64,000 nucleotides of DNA from Mycosarcoma maydis (taxonomy: Eukaryota > Basidiomycota > Ustilaginomycetes > Ustilaginales): positions 310,001 to 374,000 of the forward strand of contig NC_026487.1 of assembly GCF_000328475.2 (NCBI RefSeq), read 5' to 3'. Of this stretch, positions 57,835-64,000 are shown piece by piece. The notes beneath the pieces were generated by a model. The model had not been told where the DNA came from, ran no database searches, and saw only the letters and a program-made list of their open reading frames with translations. The number at the start of each line of letters is the position of its first letter. Position 1 is the first letter of the stretch. A program made the position numbers and the translations under genes.

Positions 57835-58638
57835 TTTGTGGTTGTGAGCGGGCTTGAGGGAGGTGTCGAAGCCGGAGTTCTATGAAGGTACTGGGCAGGA
57901 GACCTACGGGATATGCACCGCGTGACTGATGTTGAAGTAGAGCAAATCGTTTGCACTTTTCTTCGTGTTGATGTGGAGTGAGCTTTCTTTGTTCGTGCGA
58001 ATGAGCAAAAGAAGCAGCAGCGGCGGCAAGTCACAGAGTGGATGCAACAGCGTGATCGACCCTGCGTGCTGCACGCACGACGCTACCAAACTCACGACTT
58101 ACTCACTGACTCCGTGACAGACTCGTGACTCGTGACTGTGACTGCATTTCATCTTCCAATTCACGATTCACGATATTCACGATTTCGGTTGTGAGTATCA
58201 CGTATCGTGTATTTGAGGCATGGTATGTGTGCTGACTGGGTTCTAACAGCGCAATCGAATTTAGAATTACGTGTCAAGTCGTGAGTGTTGGTTCGCTTGA
58301 CGCGTGCATGTTCACCGAAAGACGACTCATGACTCTTAACTTCTCAACGCGTAAGTTGGCGCGAGGGGGGAATTTTGACATCTTCCAGAAACCCACACGT
58401 CGTGCGTTCATTTCGTGGATTGCACCCTTGCGACAGCTCGAGGCGCATCTGCATCATAGAATCGTCTCTCTCGACACCATCACGAACCCGCGCGAAAAGC
58501 TTGATCGAGTCTGGGTAAGCCAGGAAACTAAGCTTTGACGTCGTCTGATCCATGTTTCATTTCTACCCGAGAGAGACAGCAGACCCCAAGGATTGCGCAT
58601 ACGTACAACGGTTGTCGGTGAGAGCATAGCTATCCACC
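57835..58638. promoter_or_regulatory. Divergent region between DBP5 and POL32 with heptamers
   Basis: 804 bp. Heptamer copies of both the A and G variants lie between about 58088 and 58195 and near 58275. No gene recognised. Confidence 0.6.
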
Positions 58639-60318
58639 ATGGCACCTGCCACGGACCCAACATCCTTCCTCAGGTCATGTTTGCAGAACGAGAAGAAGCT
58701 CATCACCTACCGCCTACTCAGCCGCGAGCTGCGTATTCACGTCGATGAAGCAAAGCAGGCGCTCGCTGCATTCTTCGATTCGCACAAGGACAAGTCCCAA
58801 CTCGACGCTACCTACATCCTGATCGGCAGGTCGGCATTCAGAGAAACTCAGCCCGACGCCGATAAGATAGCGAGAGACAAGGATGAACAATCAGAAGGCG
58901 ACAAGCTGGTCGGACCTTCTTCGATGTCGAGCTCTTCCACCGCACCTGCTCGTAGCTTCCTCGACTCGCGCGTTACACAGCGCCAAACCAAAGCCAATGT
59001 CGAGCGCCAAGTTATCCGTCTCGTTTCGGCAGCTGACTTGGAAAAAGCGCGTTCGTCGTTCGAGCAGATCTCTTCATGCCATATCTACTCAGTATCGCCC
59101 GGCCGTCTTCTTGATGCAGCTCAACTAACAGCCGTTCAGCACGACTTGCACACGCAGCAAAAGTATGTAGACAGTTGGCAACAAACGCACCGTGGAGCAC
59201 AGCTGGGTGTCATTGTCAATCCGAACATCAAGGATAACTATGACCCATCCAAAGGGATCCCAAGTCTGGGCGCTCCCAGTGGGCCCGCCCTTCCTGTCTC
59301 TAAAGATAGCAAAACCGCCAACAGCAGTAGCAGCAGCAGCAGCAGCAGCACAGTCACGTCTGCGCTGGGCACACGGCCTTTGTCGACAACGACGACAATC
59401 GCGAAGGCGACCACAGCAGCATCATCCGCACCGGTAGGGGGCAGAAAGTCCGGTCTGGACTGGAGCAGAGCCAAGCCCAAAGGATCCGACTCAAAGCCTG
59501 CTGCGGCCAAGATCAAGGCGCAGAGCTCGATTCAAAGCGTGCCAGATCACAAAACATTGTTAGGAAGCGATGACGAGGACGAGGACGATGATGACGATGA
59601 GGACGACGATAAACCGGCAAAACTCGGTTATGCGGATGAAGACGATCACAATCAAGACGTTACCAAGGCCGAGCTGGTACGAGGTACGGCGCCTCAAGGA
59701 ACAGGCAAGCGGGCCGATGCGAGATCACAGACCGAAGCGAAGGAAGCTGCGCAGCGCAAGGAGCTCGAAGCCATGATGGATACCGATGATGAGGATAATG
59801 ACGTGCAGATCGTCGAGCCAAGCGGTGTGAGCACCAGTGGCAACAATACTGGTCAAGGTAAAGATTTGGACCCCGACGTCGACATGGCTGATTCTACCGT
59901 CACAGATACCATGGACGGCTCTGAAGCTGCTCCTACTGCGGCCAAACGACGCGTGCGCAAGAAACGCAAGATCGGCACCAAGAAGCTGCGCAGCAAAGAC
60001 GAGCGCGGATACACGGTCACCAAAACGATTGACGAGTACGAGTCCTATTCTTCGGATGAGTCGGATACGCCTGTCGTGGCAGGCTCGAAGCGTACAAGTG
60101 GCGCGACCAAAAAGGAGGCACCGAACAAGCCGGCCGAAGCGAGATCGACATCAGCATCTGCATCGGCAATTCCTGCTCCCAGTGCACCGACCAAACCTAC
60201 ATCAGCCTCCAACAACTCAGGTCCACGCAAACCCTCAGGTGGCACTACGCCAGCACCGGCCAAGAAGGGACAGCAGAGTCTCAACAGCTTTTTCACTCGC
60301 AAGCCCAAAGGCAAGTGA
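58639..60318 (+). CDS. POL32: DNA polymerase delta third subunit (Pol32/Cdc27/POLD3)
   Basis: Accessory subunit that links polymerase delta to PCNA and also serves translesion synthesis. 559 aa from the ATG at 58639. The N-terminal winged-helix-like part (about 10-55) reads LQNEKKLITYRLLSRELRIH then ALAAFFDSHK with ATYILIG, as in the family. The middle is low-complexity: a Ser tract encoded by AGC repeats (near 59325-59350), acidic runs (DDEDEDDDDDEDDDK), and KRRVRKKRKIGTKK, a nuclear localisation signal. The C-terminus is QQSLNSFFTRKPKGK, a perfect PCNA-interacting box with Q545, L548, F551 and F552. The PIP box at the very end and the conserved N-terminus make the assignment firm despite low overall conservation. 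Confidence 0.92.
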   Translation: MAPATDPTSFLRSCLQNEKKLITYRLLSRELRIHVDEAKQALAAFFDSHKDKSQLDATYILIGRSAFRETQPDADKIARDKDEQSEGDKLVGPSSMSSSSTAPARSFLDSRVTQRQTKANVERQVIRLVSAADLEKARSSFEQISSCHIYSVSPGRLLDAAQLTAVQHDLHTQQKYVDSWQQTHRGAQLGVIVNPNIKDNYDPSKGIPSLGAPSGPALPVSKDSKTANSSSSSSSSSTVTSALGTRPLSTTTTIAKATTAASSAPVGGRKSGLDWSRAKPKGSDSKPAAAKIKAQSSIQSVPDHKTLLGSDDEDEDDDDDEDDDKPAKLGYADEDDHNQDVTKAELVRGTAPQGTGKRADARSQTEAKEAAQRKELEAMMDTDDEDNDVQIVEPSGVSTSGNNTGQGKDLDPDVDMADSTVTDTMDGSEAAPTAAKRRVRKKRKIGTKKLRSKDERGYTVTKTIDEYESYSSDESDTPVVAGSKRTSGATKKEAPNKPAEARSTSASASAIPAPSAPTKPTSASNNSGPRKPSGGTTPAPAKKGQQSLNSFFTRKPKGK

Positions 60319-60389
60319 TGGGACATCCACACTCCTACTGATACAAACGGTTTCTGTTGGCAATACGATTGATTTTGCTGCAAATTAGG

Positions 60390-61007
60390 CTAGGATGAGG
60401 ATGCTTGACTAGTCTCTGCGTGTGACGCTGGAGGATCGATCACTGTAGCTGCGGCTTGTGAGGCTGGCTGTGAAACGTCGACAGGAGCAATGTCGGCCTT
60501 CTCCCACGGCTTCAATGGTCTGCTCATGGTGGCCTGCGTAGGAGGTTCTTGGTTGATTTTGAGTGGGATGTCGCGAATGCCTGGGATCTGGTCGGTCTTG
60601 CCTGTCGTGATGAGCTCTACGATCGCATCGAAGGATGCTGGATACGGTTCCTTGTCTTTCGCTTTCTCGCCGTCCGCTTCTGCGTGTCCGGGTGCGTTTA
60701 CAGCATCTGCATCGCTCGAGCTGGAACCAACACCGCCAGCACTAGGTATCGAGTCGTTCAACGCCAACCAAGCGGTATAATCAGCATAATCGACCTGATT
60801 GCCTGTCTTTTGGGACCAGAAAAACACCTTAGCTCGCTTCTTGGTTTCCTCGATCTGTTCGCGCGCTACACCGGACGACTGCATGGGCCCGATGATGGTC
60901 TGTATCCCCGCTTGAAATTCGGGATCCGACTCGTCGAATTGCGCCAATGCTGTGTATATGGTTTGACGGTCGTATGGAACCGCGGGAAGGGATGTTTCGG
61001 TCTCCAT
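60390..61007 (-). CDS. Pex39-like KPWE-domain protein (putative peroxisomal import factor)
   Basis: 205 aa, start at the ATG 61007. Residues 15-85 form a conserved fungal domain: TIYTALAQFDESDPEFQAGI, then IIGPMQSSGV, then KRAKVFFWSQKTGNQVDYAD with YTAWLAL. After a Ser/Ala/acidic linker comes a second block at about 121-170: YPASFDAIVELITTGK, IPGIRDIPLKIN, and RPLKPWE (KPWE at 166-169). This second block is the Pex14-like KPWE domain found in fungal Pex39, a protein proposed to assist the Pex7 PTS2 receptor. I recall the KPWE motif as its hallmark, but the functional link is inferred from family knowledge. No membrane segment or PTS1. It converges on POL32 with only 71 bp between stop codons. 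Confidence 0.75.
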   Translation of the reverse strand: METETSLPAVPYDRQTIYTALAQFDESDPEFQAGIQTIIGPMQSSGVAREQIEETKKRAKVFFWSQKTGNQVDYADYTAWLALNDSIPSAGGVGSSSSDADAVNAPGHAEADGEKAKDKEPYPASFDAIVELITTGKTDQIPGIRDIPLKINQEPPTQATMSRPLKPWEKADIAPVDVSQPASQAAATVIDPPASHAETSQASSS

Positions 61008-61420
61008 CTCCAGGTGCTGTGTTGTACAGGTTGATGTATATGCTTGTTGAGTATCAAAGTCAACGTTGACGGATGTGGTGAGTGGCAGCGATAGAACATG
61101 GAATCAGTCGTGAGTCTGTAATGCTCGCCAGAGCCGGCCAAACACAAACATGGAAGGCATCGTGTATGGACAAAGCGCTGAAAGCGGCGTCTGCACAGTG
61201 TGGAGGTCGATCTCACAGCCAGATATTTTTTCGGGATCGACTCACGACTCGTGACTTTACACGTTAGCTGGTAAGATTCACGATTCGTGATTCGATTCAC
61301 GATTTTGAGAAGAAACTGCACTGCATTCACGATCTAGGGGGGTTTTTTTTTACCGATTTCCTTCTCCTGCTCGTCTTGGATGTCATTGTCAACATTGTCA
61401 TCATCAGCTACTGCCAGAAC
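61008..61420. promoter_or_regulatory. Divergent promoter region of the Pex39-like gene and TRM6 with heptamers
   Basis: 413 bp. Heptamers at about 61107, 61240-61310 and a poly-T run at 61342-61351. No gene recognised. Confidence 0.6.
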
Positions 61421-63112
61421 ATGTCTTCTGAAGCGTCTCTACAAGCAGCAGAAGCAGGGCTGTTTGCCCCGGCGGAAGCACCAATCATGGCAGAAGCAGG
61501 GCCCAGCACCTCGAACCCAACGCCCGTTCACGGCAAGCAGCAATCACGCCCAAACCAACCCAAACAGCGTCCACGCAACTCGAACCCGTCTCACCGCCTC
61601 ACCTCGGAACAGCTGCGAAGACGACTCCACTACATTGCATCTGGATCGACTGTTATTCTCAAGTTGCCATCTGGACGGACTAAAGCAGCCGAGATCATGC
61701 CGGGCAAACAGGTCAGTTTGGGCAAGTTCGGCAGTTTTCAAGCGGACGATTTGATCGGAATGCCGTATGGCTTCACTTACGAAATTCAGCCAGATGCTGC
61801 ACCAGCAAATCAGAAGGACGGCAGCTTGAAGCAGGACAAGAAAAGTGGAAAGAGGGACGGTGCTTCGGCCAGCGGACGAGGAGGCTCACTGAAACTCGTC
61901 ATGAACCGAACACTCGGAGACATTGAAACAGAAGCGAGCGAAACCATCGAGACAACAGCCACTAACGAGCACATCAACGACGATGGATGCGCTCAAAAGC
62001 TCACGTACGTAGACATCCAAGCACTCAAGGAGCAAGGTATTTCTGGTCGGGAGATCATCGAGCAGCAACTTGCCGGTTCGGAATCGTTTGCCAACCGTAC
62101 CGTGTATTCGCAAGCGAAGTACGTGGCACGAAAAGAGCAGAAGCACCTGAAGCTGTTCACGCCGCTACAACCAGAGTTTGGCAACGTGTGCGACTTCTGG
62201 TTCGACAAGGCGCCAGACAAGATTCGTTGGATCCGCAAGGATGCACTGTCGCAGGTGTTGAGTTTCGGCAGTGTTCGACCGGGTGGGAGGTACCTGGTCG
62301 TAGATGGGGTGTCGGGTTTGCTTGTGGGGGCTGTACTCGAGAGGATGGGTGGAGACGGAACTGTGATCGCGATCAACGATGCCGAGTCCCCACCTTCGCT
62401 CGACATCTTGGCGTACTTCAACTTGCCTACACAGGTGACCAAGCCCGTACTCAAGGTAATCAACTGGGCCGCTACCGAACAAGACTACGCGCCCGTCTTC
62501 TCGAACCAAGACATCAACTCTGCTTCGTCTACGTCGCGTTCCGTCAAGGATAAGCAACGCGATCGTAAACGTCAAGCCACCTTCCGCGAAGTCGACCGCG
62601 TTCGCTCCGACTTCTTTGCAGGAGACTTTGATGCCGTCCTCATCGCGTGCCATTACGATCCGATGAGCATCGTGCGTCGGCTGAAACCGCACCTGGGTGG
62701 CTCTTCTAGCGTGGTCGTTCACAGTCCATATCTACAACCCCTGGTAGAGGCTCACGCGCAGTTGAGAGGAGATGAGGAGTTCATTAACATCAGCATCACG
62801 GAACCGTGGTTGAGAAAGTACCAGGTGCTTCCGGGCAGGACACATCCAGAGATGACGACGAGCAGTACTGCTGGTTTCATACTGCATGCGTTGAGGGTGT
62901 TTGGTGAAGAGCAGGCATTGGAGATGCGCAAAGAGTATCTGGTGAGTCTGAAGCAGGGAGGGACGTTCGAGGCAGAAACGGCAGAGGCGACCGGAAAGGA
63001 CGAAGAGACCGTAAAAAGAGCACCGGAAGACGTGGCTGTAGAAGCCGAGCAAGAGCGTGACGCCAAGCGTGCCAGAACAGAAGGGACGAATGTAACAGGG
63101 CCTGTCGCATAG
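61421..63112 (+). CDS. TRM6: tRNA (adenine-58-N1) methyltransferase non-catalytic subunit Trm6
   Basis: Trm6 (Gcd10) forms a heterotetramer with catalytic Trm61 and binds tRNA for m1A58 formation in the nucleus. The frame reaches 61376 (TTG); I start at the ATG 61421 (563 aa). N-terminal part: GSTVILKLPSGRTKAAEIMPG and LGKFGSFQADDLIGMPYG. Then LTYVDIQALKEQGISGREII, SQAKYVARKEQKH, and FDKAPDKIRWIRKDALSQVLSFG with the degenerate cofactor-like region RPGGRYLVVDGVSGLLVGAV. As expected for the non-catalytic subunit, the catalytic acidic motif is not evident. The C-terminal LVEAHAQLR and LRKYQVLPGRTHPEMTTSS match Trm6. A Glu-rich tail follows. Divergent to the Pex39-like gene. Confidence 0.92.
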   Translation: MSSEASLQAAEAGLFAPAEAPIMAEAGPSTSNPTPVHGKQQSRPNQPKQRPRNSNPSHRLTSEQLRRRLHYIASGSTVILKLPSGRTKAAEIMPGKQVSLGKFGSFQADDLIGMPYGFTYEIQPDAAPANQKDGSLKQDKKSGKRDGASASGRGGSLKLVMNRTLGDIETEASETIETTATNEHINDDGCAQKLTYVDIQALKEQGISGREIIEQQLAGSESFANRTVYSQAKYVARKEQKHLKLFTPLQPEFGNVCDFWFDKAPDKIRWIRKDALSQVLSFGSVRPGGRYLVVDGVSGLLVGAVLERMGGDGTVIAINDAESPPSLDILAYFNLPTQVTKPVLKVINWAATEQDYAPVFSNQDINSASSTSRSVKDKQRDRKRQATFREVDRVRSDFFAGDFDAVLIACHYDPMSIVRRLKPHLGGSSSVVVHSPYLQPLVEAHAQLRGDEEFINISITEPWLRKYQVLPGRTHPEMTTSSTAGFILHALRVFGEEQALEMRKEYLVSLKQGGTFEAETAEATGKDEETVKRAPEDVAVEAEQERDAKRARTEGTNVTGPVA

Positions 63113-63753
63113 CACGTAGATGCCTCAATCGTGCATTCCTTCTACGCCAAGTCGGAGCAATACTCCTCATGCATTCTTCAACCAGTTCCTATCATATTCA
63201 GGCTGTGCAAAATGGTCCAGCTTGAAAAGACACCAGGTATCACCGAAGCATTTTTATCTTCGTCTGCAGCGAGTGCAAGAGGAAGCAGTTACGAGTTTGG
63301 GTTTACGTCGTTAGTCACGAGTTGAGGAATACCGTGTCACGTGTCACGATTACATCAATGTTAGATCTATATAGTACACAGTACGAAATATCCCTCGTGC
63401 CTCCATCGTTTTCCTCCCAGAGTTATTCACGATTTACTCACGACTTGCCGTTCAAAGCGGTTGGACCCTCTCTTAAGAATTGGCTTCCTGCAGCTCGGTT
63501 TTGAATGTCCATCTACCAACCACCACACCACTAACGTCCAGCGCCATCTCCTACAGCATCAACATTCGTTTCCGCTTGTAGAAACCAGTGTACGGGGTAT
63601 ATAATCGGCCGAATTCCTTCTGCTGATCGAACGTGCAGCAGAGCGTCTACCCTGCTCGTATCCGGCGAGCATCTCGAGCACAGCACTTCCTTTGCTAAAC
63701 ACATTCTATACAGCGCAGAGCACTAAGGTCTCAAAAGGAGGACCGCAGCCGGT
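63113..63753. promoter_or_regulatory. Promoter region of SSU72
   Basis: 641 bp between TRM6 and SSU72, both on the plus strand. A TATATAAT box at 63598-63605 lies about 150 bp before the ATG at 63754. Heptamers near 63427-63445. No gene recognised. Confidence 0.6.
63598..63605 (+). promoter_or_regulatory. TATA box of SSU72
   Basis: TATATAAT on the plus strand, about 150 bp upstream of the SSU72 start codon and the only strong TATA match in that spacer. Confidence 0.55.
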
Positions 63754-64000
63754 ATGCAGAACCCTTACGTAGTACAAATGTCTTCGTCGTCGTCTACGAC
63801 CCCGCCATATCCACCCACGTCGTCCGCATCCGCATCCTCAACCACAATACCTGCGCCTACTCCTACAATCGAGGCGGCGGCAGTTAACGGCGTCGTAGCC
63901 GGCTCGTCTTCCGATAACAATGTCTTGTTCTGCGTGGTCTGTGCGTCAAACCAAAACCGATCGATGGCAGCACACGCTCTGCTCGCGAAATCCGGCTTCA
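63754..64000 (+). CDS. SSU72: RNA polymerase II CTD phosphatase Ssu72, N-terminal part (runs off the right edge)
   Basis: Ssu72 dephosphorylates Ser5 of the RNA polymerase II C-terminal domain and is part of the cleavage and polyadenylation factor. 82 codons are visible from the ATG at 63754 with no stop before the edge. After a roughly 55-residue Ser/Pro/Thr-rich leader, which short Ssu72 proteins lack, comes NVLFCVVCASNQNRSMAAH. This holds the phosphatase loop C63-x5-R69-S70 (C-A-S-N-Q-N-R-S). The sequence CASNQNRSM(A/E)AH is specific to Ssu72. A second ATG at residue 9 would not change the domain. The remaining two thirds is outside the window. Confidence 0.92.
   Translation, partial: MQNPYVVQMSSSSSTTPPYPPTSSASASSTTIPAPTPTIEAAAVNGVVAGSSSDNNVLFCVVCASNQNRSMAAHALLAKSGF

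Overview
This looks like nuclear DNA of a basidiomycete smut fungus (Ustilaginaceae, Ustilago/Sporisorium type). The reasons are: eukaryotic single-copy genes (cohesin, COP9 signalosome, SWR1, nuclear export, B-type cyclin), mostly intron-free reading frames with only occasional short introns, a PTEN-type phosphatase, and a block of tandem secreted-protein genes of the kind smuts use as plant-interaction effectors. The identification is by protein-family recognition only. A run of 100 N at 5616-5715 shows that this is a draft scaffold.

Layout. 1-10.8 kb: PDS5 (cut by the left edge), a SET/MYND protein, alanine aminotransferase (5' end lost in the N gap), a spliced COX19, and ARP6. 11.1-28.6 kb: ten consecutive genes on the minus strand, each encoding a protein with an N-terminal signal peptide and no recognisable enzyme domain. 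By eye, none of the ten mature proteins contains a cysteine, and all carry one or two copies of a helix-strand-turn-strand segment. Clear pairs exist: genes 2 and 7, genes 5 and 6, genes 9 and 10. Genes 2 and 7 share about 836 bp of apparently identical promoter plus 5' coding DNA although their 3' halves have diverged. 28.8-35.6 kb: an NTA1-like N-terminal amidase, a BolA protein with a long C-terminal extension, and an FBH1 F-box helicase. 35.6-39.75 kb: a 4.2-kb stretch with no recognised gene, leading into a B-type cyclin with a 15-nt first coding exon. 42-47 kb: CSN5 and a PTEN phosphatase whose catalytic domain is split by insertions. 50-64 kb: an MSC7-type aldehyde dehydrogenase, RAE1, thioredoxin reductase with a mitochondrial-type leader, DBP5, POL32, a Pex39-like KPWE protein, TRM6, and the start of SSU72 (cut by the right edge).

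The housekeeping genes form no operon-like pathway. RAE1 and DBP5 both act in mRNA export at the nuclear pore. PDS5, FBH1 and POL32 all act in chromosome replication, cohesion or recombination. Intergenic DNA is seeded with a heptamer (TCGTGAA or TCGTGAG, either strand), tandem in places. No tRNA, rRNA, CRISPR array or transposase was found. The most unusual content is the cysteine-free secreted-protein cluster.

Several long frames begin at a non-ATG codon; I moved those starts to the first sensible ATG and say so in each entry.
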